Assembly: GCA_902779645.1 (NCBI GenBank)
Contig: CACZCH010000003.1
Location: 1-64,000 of the forward strand
Reading direction: 5' to 3'
Length of the DNA stretch: 64,000 nt
Source of the DNA: an uncultured bacterium
GTDB taxonomy: Bacteria; Cyanobacteriota; Vampirovibrionia; Gastranaerophilales; Gastranaerophilaceae
Of the stretch, positions 9,001 to 16,642 are shown piece by piece (positions within the stretch are counted from its first letter, which is position 1; each line of letters opens with the position of its first letter). The notes beneath the pieces were generated by a model, which was not told the DNA's origin, made no database searches, and was given only the letters and a program-made list of their open reading frames with translations. The position numbers and the translations under genes are program-made.

Positions 9001-12000
9001 TATTATCAGCAACATTGCTGTCTTTTCCTACACGCTTGCTTAATGTAGGACTTGAAGGAGTATTTGTTTTTAATTCGCCATTTTCTATTTTATAACCTTT
9101 AGCCTCTAATTCTTTTGTTATTTCCTTCATCTTATTAATATTTGCAACTTTTGTTTTATTATCAACATTTGCAGAAGAAGTTTCTTGATGTAGTCGTTGA
9201 TATTCAGCAAACAATTCATTTTCATTCATTTCAGAATAAGGTTTCGGTTCGCTTCCTTTTGGTGGTTCCGGTGCTGTGTTTCCAGGTTCTGCTTTTGGTT
9301 CATCAACTTTTGGTTCTTCAGAACTTTTATGATATAGTTTTTCTTCTGATCTTTGTGGTTCAGTTTTTGTTTCACCTTGTTTTGGTTTTGTGTCAGGTGT
9401 TTTTGGTGGTTCAACAACAGGATCATCAGCCTTTGGTTCGACTTTAGGTTCTGTTTTCGGTTCGTTTGGTTTCGATTCGGGTGTTGCAGTATGACCTTTT
9501 GATTCATCTGCTTTCGGAGTTGCACCGCCGCCAGCATCTTTTAAATCACCCCTTGCACCTGCAATATGACCTGCTGCGTTACCTGCTACTGACATAATCA
9601 AACCCTGAACAAAAGATTCTTCGTCAAAATGACCTTCTTGACAATACATCTGAACTAATGATTGTAATGTATCACTAGATACTTCAAAACCCATAGCCTC
9701 AACTCTTGCAACACAAATTGTAGCTTTTTCCAATGTTTGAGGATTAGAAATCATTTTGGATAAAATTGCTTTATTTTTAGAAAGTAATTGTTGTGCTAAT
9801 TTTAGTTCCAAACCACCTTTTGCAAATAATTCAGCATATTGTCCGATTTTCATACCGGCAGCAGCCAATGCGCCATCCCATAATGCTTGTTCTGCATCAG
9901 ATGTCCATTCCATATTTGTATATCCATTGGCATCAGTTGATTTTTCAGCCGCATTTAATAACATAGAACTTCCGGCTACGGCTAAAAATACTGCTAATGA
10001 TCCACCGCCTGTAAATGGTGCTAATATTGCAGCACCAATCATTGTGCCGAAGTTTAAGATAGTTTTTCCGGTATTAATTGTACTTATGTAATCCTTTACC
10101 ATTTCATCGGTAGGTTCTTGATTAAACGCATCACGATATTCTTGTTTAAAGGATTCTATTTTTTGCTCATACGCATCATCTAAGGCATCAGTTACATCAT
10201 CATAACTTGAATTCGCAGATATTTTAGCACCTAATACTTCACTAGCAATGTCGGCTAAACCTTGTTTTAATTTAGCAACTATTTCTTTTAATTTATCAAC
10301 CGGCACTTCATTACCTTTTGAATCGACTATAATGCCATTGTTATTTAATGAATAACCATAATCACCTAGAGATAAATTTTTGCCTGTTAATTGTGATAAT
10401 TGTTTTAATGTATCAAAAATAGCACTGGCAAGATATTTTTTATCATTGGATTTACTTGCAGAATCTAATTCATCCCAACAAACCGCAACCAAATCTTTAA
10501 CACAACTCATTGCTCCAAGTCTCTCTGCTTGTTTTGAAACCTTTTCAACTGCTGTTGGGTCAAATTCTTTTACTTCCTTTGTTTTACTAAAAGAAGCATT
10601 TCCGGTAATGTTTACTGCTTGTCGTTCTTTAAAAACATCTTCGAATGTTACCGCAACAGTTTTTCCGTTTTCCATTTTTGCTAATTTACCGGCTGCGGCT
10701 AATTTTAATAATCTTATTGTTTCAGTATCATGTTCTATTCTTGCCTCAATTTCATCTCTTGTCATTCCTATGTTATATCGAGAACAAAAAGCATTAATTG
10801 CACCAGAAACAATACCTTGCTCGTCTAATGCTGCCTGATAATCGGCTTTCATTTGTTTTAAACCTTGTTCAAGTACTCTTATGGTCATATCATAAGTAGC
10901 TTTTTGTTCTGCTGATACAGGTGTGGTTGTATTGGATTCAATATAAATATTACTGGAGGAATCTGTATTTTTACGATATTCATCTGAAATATGTTCTGCT
11001 ATATCTCCGAGAACAAATGCCAATTTATCCCAAATTGCAGACTTTGTTTTATATTCATCTTTTTCTTTGTTAAATTTTTCATACTCTTTTGCCAGAGATG
11101 TACCAATTTGTTTTAATTTAGCATCAACAATTTTTGCAGTTTTTTCTGATCTGATAGCCATAAAGCCTTTTGCACGATTATTAAAATCAGAATTTTGCAG
11201 TAATCTAAATGCAACATCAGCAGATTTTTCGTCACCTATTAAATTATTTCCTGCTAATTCTGCTAATACTAAATCGCTATTTGTAGAATTTACACCAAAT
11301 TTTTTATTTAAGTAATCTTCTAAATTTGCATATTTTCCCTTAAATAAATTATTTTGCAGCATTGAATTGACTTTGGCATAAACTTTTGGGTCTTTTATTT
11401 GTTGAACGGCATCTAAAATATTAGACAAATCGCCTTCAAGAATCTGTAATACTGCTTGTTCTGCTCTTAATTTGATAACAGCATCAGAATTTTCATCACC
11501 ATAAGCACCTTGCTGAATCATCATTTCATTAAACTTGCGGATTTCTTTATGGTCTTTATGTATTCCCATAAATGTATCACATTCATCATACATTATTGCT
11601 TGTAAAGCCGATTGACCTTTAATTTGCCGTTTTATACCTTTTTTCTTACAATATTCATCCAGTTTTTCTTCAACAGCTTTTCTTTCTTCAGGCGTCTTAA
11701 CCGCTTTTAGTGCTTGTTCTAAATATTCTATATCAGTTCCGGCACCGCTTACGGCTTCTTCTACTAAATCACGAACTACTTGAGCTTTTTCTTCTCCCTG
11801 TACTGCATCGTTTTCGCCTAAAATACCTTTTAAGTATTTTATTTCATCTTGACATACTTCACCGTCTAAATAATCAATTAAACCATTTGCTTTTGTACCA
11901 ATACCATAAAATGTTTTATGACTTGCAATTATTTTATTAACTTGGTCTAAAACTTTTTTAGCGGATGCTTTGTCCTGTCCTGCCGGTGCTTTAATCAAAC

Positions 12001-14017
12001 GAATACCTTTTTTTGTTTTTTCTACATCGGTACCAAAACCGTCACCGGCATCAATAATTACTCTGGCTGCCATTCTTGCTTGTGCATTGATTGCAGCATT
12101 ACCTTGTAAAACACCTTCATCTATCCATTTTTGAACAAAACTTTCCAATTCATCACAAGTATAATCAGTTGCAACCCTTTGCATTTCTTCTCTTAAAAAT
12201 TTCTCGATAGAAGAATACATATTATCACTTTTATATCCTTCTGCGGCTAATAGTCTATTAACTTCATTAAGAACTTCAGTATCACCTTTTTTAATTCTGT
12301 TTAATGCCCTTGTTATAGCATCATGGTCGTTCCAACCGCTAATAGCATCTTTTAATTCATCTACAATGGCTTTTGCTTTTTGTTTCTGAATTTGTTTCTC
12401 ACCGGCAGAAATAGGTTTTGTGCCAGTACTTGTTCCTGTTACTTGTGCATATATAGAAGGACAAATCTTCTTAAATTCCACATCTTTAATCTCTTTTCTT
12501 GCAGAATTAAAGAAATGTAAAGAACCATTTTCATCTTTTATTACATAATAACCGTTATTACCTTTAGCAATGACATTACCTTTTATATTTTTTGCAACTC
12601 TATAATTTAAAAGTTCTTCATTTTTAATCTTGCCACTTTTATCAAATTTATCAGGAAATGCTTTTATAATTGCATTTGCTCGTTCTCTAATTGATTGTTG
12701 AGAAGGATTTGTTATACCTTCTCTCTTGTATAAATCTCTCGCAATACCTTCAGCAGTTGAGCCTTTAGCATATTTTACTTTTATATATACCCAATCTTCA
12801 TTTTCTTTACCTTTCCATGCATATTCACCATTTGCATTTGCTCTTGCTTTTTCGGCAGCACTTCTTCTTGCAGCAGCGGCTCTGCGTTCCTGTTCTAATC
12901 GGGTTTGTTCTGCTTGTTGTCTTTTTGCATCTTCTGATGACATTCTACCTTCTAAAAGAGCATTATCTGCCTCTAATTCAGAAGGTATTTTAATTTCTTC
13001 GCCAACCTCAAAATAAGCATTAGGATAATTGCCTTTAACTTTATTCGCATTGAGTTTAATTAAAAGCTCCGGTTTACAATTAAATTTTTGTGCCAAATCT
13101 TTAATAGATTTTTCATTAGCTTGAACAACAATAATTGTATTACCATTTCCGTCATATTTTACATTATATTCTTTACCATTTATAACTTTCTTTTGAGATA
13201 TTTTTCTGTCATTTTCAGTTGTAACAGTAGTGTAATTATCATCATCCGACTTTATAGTGGTTGATTTTTGTGTACCGGATTCTTTTACTATTTTCTCCTT
13301 TCCGTTATCCCAAGTAGTAACTTCATTAGTATTCTTGTTAGTTCTTTTTACTAATACTGCCGGATTTTTTGTTAGGTCGTATTCTTCTAATATGTTTGTT
13401 TTCTTATTTAAAATGCTCTTTTTGTTAGGTTTTTGGTCTTTATATTCAATGATTGTTTCTTCTTCATCAGAAATTTCGGATTCAGAAGTAATATTGTTTT
13501 TACTATCTCTAACTTCTTTTACAGTTTTTCCATTCTTTATGGTTGTAATTACTTTAGTACCATTAGTAAATAATTCTTCAGTATGTCCGTCATCATAAGT
13601 AATAACTTCAGATTTATCATTAACTTGCAGATTTTTTACATTTTTAGTTAAAGAAGATAACTTATTTAAAAATGACAATAATTCTTTTTGGTTTTTATTG
13701 TGTCCTGTTCCGTCAATATCATATCCTTTTGCCTCTTTTTCTGATAAATTGTTATCATCACCTGCTAGATTTTTAATAATTTGTATAAACTTGTTAAGTT
13801 CTTGTCGGTCTAATTTTCCTTTAGAATCCCCCTCTCTATTTTCATCAATGCTATCAAAAATACTTGCTAGAATAGAACCTTCTTCAATACCCAACTCTTT
13901 TTTAGTAAGCCCGCTTTTGAGTTTACTAAAATCAATATTTCCAAACTTACCGTCTTTACCTAACGAAAATGTATCGACCATAATATTTTTATTTCCTAAC
14001 AAGTTTACATCCAGCAA
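6050..14017 (-). CDS. Giant multidomain protein with HExxH metallopeptidase motif, sigma-28-controlled
   Basis: A 2,655-residue protein and the largest gene here. Residues about 50-115 hold EF-hand-like loops (DENREGDSKGKLD, DIDGTGHNKN). A LysM-like stretch lies at about 300-345 (SIKDLAQKFNCKPELLIKLN). Residues 550-900 hold several GxGTD-type repeats resembling annexin modules. A hydrophobic Gly/Ala segment is at 1320-1360. Pro/Glu/Lys-rich linkers lie at about 1495-1600 and 2290-2350. Between the linkers, His2185-Glu-Leu-Thr-His2189 with downstream Glu2243/Glu2250 (KREFIATAAEG) looks like a gluzincin active site of the anthrax-lethal-factor type. There is no signal peptide. The TTG at 14017 lacks a ribosome site. 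The ATG at 13981 has AGGA 12 nt upstream, so the start is uncertain. Promoter P2 lies directly upstream. An effector or surface role is inference. Confidence 0.85.
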   Translation of the reverse strand: MLDVNLLGNKNIMVDTFSLGKDGKFGNIDFSKLKSGLTKKELGIEEGSILASIFDSIDENREGDSKGKLDRQELNKFIQIIKNLAGDDNNLSEKEAKGYDIDGTGHNKNQKELLSFLNKLSSLTKNVKNLQVNDKSEVITYDDGHTEELFTNGTKVITTIKNGKTVKEVRDSKNNITSESEISDEEETIIEYKDQKPNKKSILNKKTNILEEYDLTKNPAVLVKRTNKNTNEVTTWDNGKEKIVKESGTQKSTTIKSDDDNYTTVTTENDRKISQKKVINGKEYNVKYDGNGNTIIVVQANEKSIKDLAQKFNCKPELLIKLNANKVKGNYPNAYFEVGEEIKIPSELEADNALLEGRMSSEDAKRQQAEQTRLEQERRAAAARRSAAEKARANANGEYAWKGKENEDWVYIKVKYAKGSTAEGIARDLYKREGITNPSQQSIRERANAIIKAFPDKFDKSGKIKNEELLNYRVAKNIKGNVIAKGNNGYYVIKDENGSLHFFNSARKEIKDVEFKKICPSIYAQVTGTSTGTKPISAGEKQIQKQKAKAIVDELKDAISGWNDHDAITRALNRIKKGDTEVLNEVNRLLAAEGYKSDNMYSSIEKFLREEMQRVATDYTCDELESFVQKWIDEGVLQGNAAINAQARMAARVIIDAGDGFGTDVEKTKKGIRLIKAPAGQDKASAKKVLDQVNKIIASHKTFYGIGTKANGLIDYLDGEVCQDEIKYLKGILGENDAVQGEEKAQVVRDLVEEAVSGAGTDIEYLEQALKAVKTPEERKAVEEKLDEYCKKKGIKRQIKGQSALQAIMYDECDTFMGIHKDHKEIRKFNEMMIQQGAYGDENSDAVIKLRAEQAVLQILEGDLSNILDAVQQIKDPKVYAKVNSMLQNNLFKGKYANLEDYLNKKFGVNSTNSDLVLAELAGNNLIGDEKSADVAFRLLQNSDFNNRAKGFMAIRSEKTAKIVDAKLKQIGTSLAKEYEKFNKEKDEYKTKSAIWDKLAFVLGDIAEHISDEYRKNTDSSSNIYIESNTTTPVSAEQKATYDMTIRVLEQGLKQMKADYQAALDEQGIVSGAINAFCSRYNIGMTRDEIEARIEHDTETIRLLKLAAAGKLAKMENGKTVAVTFEDVFKERQAVNITGNASFSKTKEVKEFDPTAVEKVSKQAERLGAMSCVKDLVAVCWDELDSASKSNDKKYLASAIFDTLKQLSQLTGKNLSLGDYGYSLNNNGIIVDSKGNEVPVDKLKEIVAKLKQGLADIASEVLGAKISANSSYDDVTDALDDAYEQKIESFKQEYRDAFNQEPTDEMVKDYISTINTGKTILNFGTMIGAAILAPFTGGGSLAVFLAVAGSSMLLNAAEKSTDANGYTNMEWTSDAEQALWDGALAAAGMKIGQYAELFAKGGLELKLAQQLLSKNKAILSKMISNPQTLEKATICVARVEAMGFEVSSDTLQSLVQMYCQEGHFDEESFVQGLIMSVAGNAAGHIAGARGDLKDAGGGATPKADESKGHTATPESKPNEPKTEPKVEPKADDPVVEPPKTPDTKPKQGETKTEPQRSEEKLYHKSSEEPKVDEPKAEPGNTAPEPPKGSEPKPYSEMNENELFAEYQRLHQETSSANVDNKTKVANINKMKEITKELEAKGYKIENGELKTNTPSSPTLSKRVGKDSNVADNNYRSAHDTGLFDSNNAIEPFSFGDVGKGGSLSDYIRNNLGKKFEVLSYSEDYIKVQGKGADGKIYNFILSNDSGVDMPVLAEVIDPKYKKAIDYKVINDDKSKSFNGARDVYESYNQRIATNKHNNLSIEKAIENIKDKPLQDLAVSIRNQLLQTKQGELLAKFDNLVNSMAHLENAADELAYKKILENLQEINSKISMPEHALSVEILINDTQEYIDIINTSNGRYTVARERSTQRLDAMKDKKIQDVVNHNKIAEHIGMDYTVVDKSNDFVKVKVKEKNGECEYIFTAEGEPCVRKRTLTQPYKKDIYSAYDPNKKKWVQVAEGDYKLIEERLETSKKNPVNRREWHDYDRADMDAFNENYNYDKQFETLKTKFEKEKHMSKAEKISMYKEYYLSKIHDDLKIKCDKAGVDVSIIENSLINMIEKYNVPVFLDKNALPEDVLLINIELERWHVASNGKATLPPMIDTSKLDVEFFRSNYTLDFGGADGYCFSVNKRISLNGSGGTGKAFRHELTHANDQIPDAWGKFGKDGHIDISENNKAFMEKTWYREELERAGVRNIDYAYTNKREFIATAAEGDFSKYSPEFKQVLVDLGMPEWMFKLDEVEVKLDLNSKPVITQPKSQPKQTTPTTPEPVTNPQSKQAAPTEPVAKQNEPTHKTNSGSAASETPSQPAGRFGTPENPNYGEFYNPTLTEQELLEALEFIEKMPDDNTMKNRLKSNIESRLQKIRQTKTTGDNSTSPNEQPRVSEPKNDIDEAIINNPTYKKYNTQIQNARNTQSLKNIELDINMIEDDTIRKSLLQLVEKKKEEIWTLAANTNRSGFARVKDAKTNVQNLTEQDVFFCGRTQNGANFVDISQNSKFTSAPRLAKNGRTLIEQADISGYLTSGPRITSYYSEKLNMTGIQIDVPVGRGSNFCIYFKGQVSEADAKRLAQHIESIRLNPNDPNSPKLIPDNPNAVSSKEWEQIAQRVQEEVVAFFNNL

Positions 14018-14053
14018 TTTGTAACACGATAAACATACAATGCTACGCCATGT

Positions 14054-14124
14054 ATATCGGCATTTTGGGACAAAATCTTTAATAATTTTGGCAAAATTGT
14101 TACAATTGAGACAAAATTGTTACA
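14054..14124 (-). promoter_or_regulatory. Sigma-28-type promoter P2 of the giant gene
   Basis: Read on the minus strand: TAAAG (14081-14077), a 15-bp gap, then GCCGATAT (14061-14054). The gap is one base longer than in the other three copies. Two TGTAACA boxes start at 14124 and 14104, again 20 bp apart, the nearer again 23 bp from the -35. The leader to either candidate start codon is short. Confidence 0.78.
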
Positions 14125-14175
14125 TTGTATATATTGTGATATATCAAGGTGTGTGAGGTTTTCGATTTTATGTTC

Positions 14176-14219
14176 TTACATGCTCTTTATTTATGCTAAA
14201 ATATAAGAATGAAGAGCAT
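14176..14219 (+). promoter_or_regulatory. Promoter within an inverted repeat, probable leaderless start
   Basis: The -10 box TAAAAT (14197-14202) ends 6 nt before the ATG at 14209, and no Shine-Dalgarno is visible. A weak -35 (TTACAT, 14176-14181) is 15 bp upstream. Arms ATGCTCTT (14180-14187) and AAGAGCAT (14212-14219) bracket the -10 and start codon, as an autoregulatory operator would. Confidence 0.55.
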
Positions 14220-14898
14220 TATAAAGCCTATTAAATTAACCAGACAAGACGGAAAAATTGTAGATGTCATTTTCTATGATAATTCTGATATTGATAATGT
14301 TGAGATTTTAGATATTAAAAAGCTTAAATTTGAAGGCAAGAAAACAAAATATATAACAAAAACCGATATTTATAATTCAGTATTCAACGGCAAAGAAAAA
14401 TTATATTTTCAAAATAAATGCTCCAAAATTATTGCAGGATTATCAAAAAGACACTTACTCAAAATTATTTCAACAGTTTTTACAAAAGACACAGAGGGAA
14501 AATTCAGTTATTTAAAAAAAGAAATTATTTCAAATCTTGATACAATATTCTACGCTGCAATTCCGATATTAAAACATCCCGAACTGAAAAACTTTATGTT
14601 GTATGATTATCAAATTATACACAGGTTTGCACTTCCTTTAAAAATTGGCGGATTTATTTTTCTCGTAATGATTACAGTAAAAGAAAGAACAGATTCCAAA
14701 GATACAATCCTTGATGAATTTTCTATTTATGACTTGTATTCGGAAGTGCAACAAAATAAAAATTCACTTGGCAGTCCCTCTAAGGTTTCTGTAGGAGAAA
14801 CTCCTATGACCACCCTTAGCCATTACCAAGTGATTACTTACAGTATAAACGATTTAATCAATTTTGTCAATGCAAGTATAACCAAATACACGTTATAA
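14209..14898 (+). CDS. Orphan protein of unknown function with an internal palindrome-encoded segment
   Basis: A 229-residue, Lys-rich, probably soluble protein. The N-terminal part looks beta-rich and the middle is helical (residues 85-150). I recognise no family. Near the C-terminus a 68-bp nested palindrome (14765-14832) is read in frame and encodes roughly LGSPSKVSVGETPMTTLSHY. This is unlike the rest of the protein and reads as an inserted element. The gene stands alone between the giant gene (divergent) and the small genes at 14.9-15.7 kb, and appears leaderless. Confidence 0.65.
   Translation: MKSIIKPIKLTRQDGKIVDVIFYDNSDIDNVEILDIKKLKFEGKKTKYITKTDIYNSVFNGKEKLYFQNKCSKIIAGLSKRHLLKIISTVFTKDTEGKFSYLKKEIISNLDTIFYAAIPILKHPELKNFMLYDYQIIHRFALPLKIGGFIFLVMITVKERTDSKDTILDEFSIYDLYSEVQQNKNSLGSPSKVSVGETPMTTLSHYQVITYSINDLINFVNASITKYTL
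14765..14832. repeat. Nested three-stem palindrome inside a coding gene
   Basis: Concentric arms: CACTTGG (14765-14771) with CCAAGTG (14826-14832), CTAAGG with CCTTAG, and TAGGAG (14792-14797) with CTCCTA (14801-14806) around an AAA loop. The reading frame of the host gene stays open through it. This is reminiscent of in-frame palindromic elements described in Rickettsia, but no homology to them is claimed. Confidence 0.75.
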
Positions 14899-14913
14899 CA
14901 AGCATTTGAGAGA

Positions 14914-15147
14914 TTACATTCTTTCGATATACCAATTCGATATTCCAAAGTGATTAAAATTCCAATGGAGTTCAAAGTAAAAATTAAATTCCAGAGAATT
15001 ATCATATTTGAAATTGTAGGAATATTTATTTAACTGCGTTTGCCGGTAACTTTCAAATGCATCCTGAATTTCTTTTGCAAACTTTTTCCTGAATTCAGAA
15101 TACGGAATATCCAACGTTTCTTGAGTTAATTTATTTTTCAAAATCAT
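14914..15147 (-). CDS. Small protein of unknown function
   Basis: A 77-residue protein. The ATG at 15147 is chosen because GAGGG lies 7 nt upstream. It overlaps the end of the next upstream gene by 17 nt, so the two are probably co-translated. The sequence is rich in Phe, Tyr and Asn, with a helical first half (TLDIPYSEFRKKFAKEIQDAFESY) and an aromatic second half (FNFYFELHWNFNHFGISNWY). The pair could be cargo of the neighbouring Mu-like element, or phage-derived. No family is recognised. Confidence 0.6.
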   Translation of the reverse strand: MILKNKLTQETLDIPYSEFRKKFAKEIQDAFESYRQTQLNKYSYNFKYDNSLEFNFYFELHWNFNHFGISNWYIERM

Positions 15148-15331
15148 CTTCAAACCCTCTGATATTATCAAGTTCAATATTGTATCGTTTGCCGTTTTTA
15201 TCAACGCAGGTTGCGAAGTCTACAGTTTTGTCGGCATATTTGTTTTTCCATAAGCAAATCAGTAAGCCGATTTCTTGTGTTTTTAAGTTCAAAATCTTTG
15301 TGCCATACAGCATATAATCTTTTTCAACCAT
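15131..15331 (-). CDS. Small protein of unknown function, partner of the 14914 gene
   Basis: A 66-residue protein beginning MVEKDYMLYGTKILNLKTQE. An AAGGA site upstream of 15331 supports this start over the longer reading frame from 15370. It looks like a small beta-barrel fold (alternating polar and apolar strands, residues 8-55) with an acidic tail. It overlaps the 14914 gene. The size and pairing resemble accessory phage or transposon genes, but nothing specific can be assigned. Confidence 0.6.
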   Translation of the reverse strand: MVEKDYMLYGTKILNLKTQEIGLLICLWKNKYADKTVDFATCVDKNGKRYNIELDNIRGFEDDFEK

Positions 15332-15465
15332 ATTATATTCCTTTCCGTCATTAACATTAATCGATTGCAACGAACATTAATTCAAGCAATTGTGTTGGTA
15401 TGTAAAGATTCTAATGCTTTCCATATTCTTTTAAGCTAATGTGTTTCTGCATAAAGGAGGTTTTT

Positions 15466-15705
15466 ATGGAGAATACCGGATTGAATATTACACCTATAGA
15501 ATTTAAGCAATTAAGTAAATGGGCGGAAGAGGTTTATAACATTGCGGTAGTAGTGGATTACTTTTGTGAAACGCAGCCTGATAAAGAAGAGTGCTATAAT
15601 CTTGCACCAGTAGTAAAATATTTGCATCGTGAAGCAGATTTATTAAACGCATTTTTTATCGACCATGAAAATTTGGTTTCTAAAGATACTTCAAACCCCG
15701 TTTAA
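15466..15705 (+). CDS. Small acidic helical protein of unknown function
   Basis: A 79-residue protein with an excellent ribosome site (AAAGGAGG, 6 nt before the ATG at 15466), which rules out the upstream frame start at 15439. It is predicted to be all-helical (LSKWAEEVYNIAVVVDYFCE; NLAPVVKYLHREADLLNAFF). It converges with the Mu-like operon and shares its terminator. It may be element cargo. The family is unknown. Confidence 0.65.
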   Translation: MENTGLNITPIEFKQLSKWAEEVYNIAVVVDYFCETQPDKEECYNLAPVVKYLHREADLLNAFFIDHENLVSKDTSNPV

Positions 15706-15768
15706 AAGTTGTTTAACTCCTTTTAATTTTAATTTTTAGAGTGGGAGATGATAAAATATATGTTGGCA

Positions 15769-15801
15769 AAAAATAAACCCCGTTAAAGGGGCTTATTTTT
15801 A
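15769..15801. terminator. Bidirectional terminator
   Basis: CCCC-gttaaa-GGGG hairpin flanked by an A-run on the left and a T-run on the right, so it works for both converging genes. It overlaps the stop codon of the minus-strand gene at 15799. Confidence 0.8.
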
Positions 15802-16437
15802 CTCATGAATAAAATCCGTAAATCTGATACGTTGAACATAGTAATCAGGTATGTCATATTTTTCTTTTACACGTTCACGATTCTCACGAGCGATTCCATA
15901 ATATTGATATTCAAATAGGGGATGTTGCTCATCGTCAAAATTTGGCAGACGATTTATATCTTGAGTACCAAAACAGGCGGAATTTGTCCCATCTCCGTCA
16001 CGCATAGTTTCGAGAGCAATATAATCTTTTAATATTTCTGCAAGTTTTGGCGCCAGTTTCATATAATCTTTTCTTATACTTGTCAGAATCTCTTTTATAT
16101 AATTTTGAAATTCTGAATTAACATCTTGTCTTAAGCTAAGAATAGGATTATGCATACTTTTACGTTTGTTTGTTATTCCGGTAATTGTATCTTTATTTAT
16201 TTCAATTTCTTCTTCAATAGTTTTTAATCTTTTATTTAAGGCTGTAATATCCTGATTATCAGCTAACATTGCAGGTCTTTTTTGTTTTAATTCTTCCATT
16301 TCTTCTTGCAGATTTACTATATTTTCTTCGGCAGCATTCAATCTATCTGATAATTCATTATCATCCTCCAGCATTTTTTCATATTCTGCTTTTTTATTTA
16401 AAAATAGCTCTTTCTTTTCTTGTATTTTATTTGTCAT
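15799..16437 (-). CDS. Coiled-coil protein of the Mu-like element, function unknown
   Basis: A 212-residue protein. Residues 1-95 form a long charged coiled coil (heptad-like LNAAEENIVNLQEEMEELKQ). The rest is a mixed domain with aromatic residues near the end (YQYYGIARENRERVKEKY). Shine-Dalgarno AAGGAG is present. It is the last gene of the transposition operon, and its stop overlaps the shared terminator. It may be a host-takeover or DNA-associated accessory protein. No family is recognised. Confidence 0.7.
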   Translation of the reverse strand: MTNKIQEKKELFLNKKAEYEKMLEDDNELSDRLNAAEENIVNLQEEMEELKQKRPAMLADNQDITALNKRLKTIEEEIEINKDTITGITNKRKSMHNPILSLRQDVNSEFQNYIKEILTSIRKDYMKLAPKLAEILKDYIALETMRDGDGTNSACFGTQDINRLPNFDDEQHPLFEYQYYGIARENRERVKEKYDIPDYYVQRIRFTDFIHE

Positions 16438-16447
16438 ATTTTTCTCC

Positions 16448-16642
16448 TTATTTAAAATTTGTGTAACTTATACCGAGTTCATAACGTATAAATATTTCAA
16501 ATTCCCGGTAGTAGCGTTCGCCATTAATAAGTCTTGTTACATATGATTCTGAAATTCCAAGTTGTTGTGCAATTTTCTTTTGATTGGTACGTTTGTATAA
16601 CATTGCCTTTTTAATTGCTTCTGTTCGCTTTTTTAGAAACAT
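16448..16642 (-). CDS. Small helix-turn-helix regulator of the Mu-like element
   Basis: A 64-residue protein that is essentially one XRE/Cro-type helix-turn-helix: TNQKKIAQQLGISESYVTRL is the recognition unit (residues about 19-38), followed by an INGERY turn. An AAGGAG site precedes it, and it overlaps the upstream 249-residue gene by 10 nt. In Mu-like phages small regulators such as Ner sit near A and B. Here it lies after MuB, so a regulatory rather than structural role is likely. Confidence 0.75.
   Translation of the reverse strand: MFLKKRTEAIKKAMLYKRTNQKKIAQQLGISESYVTRLINGERYYREFEIFIRYELGISYTNFK

Noticed and set aside
12726-13016. Plus-strand open frames inside the giant gene, such as 12726-13016 and 10380-10838
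   Set aside because: They are antisense to a continuous 2,655-codon frame with family-like features, lack ribosome sites and have simple hydrophobic or Ser/Leu-rich translations.
14914-15331. Overlapping small genes as a toxin-antitoxin pair
   Set aside because: Size and overlap would fit, but neither protein shows a DNA-binding or toxin motif.
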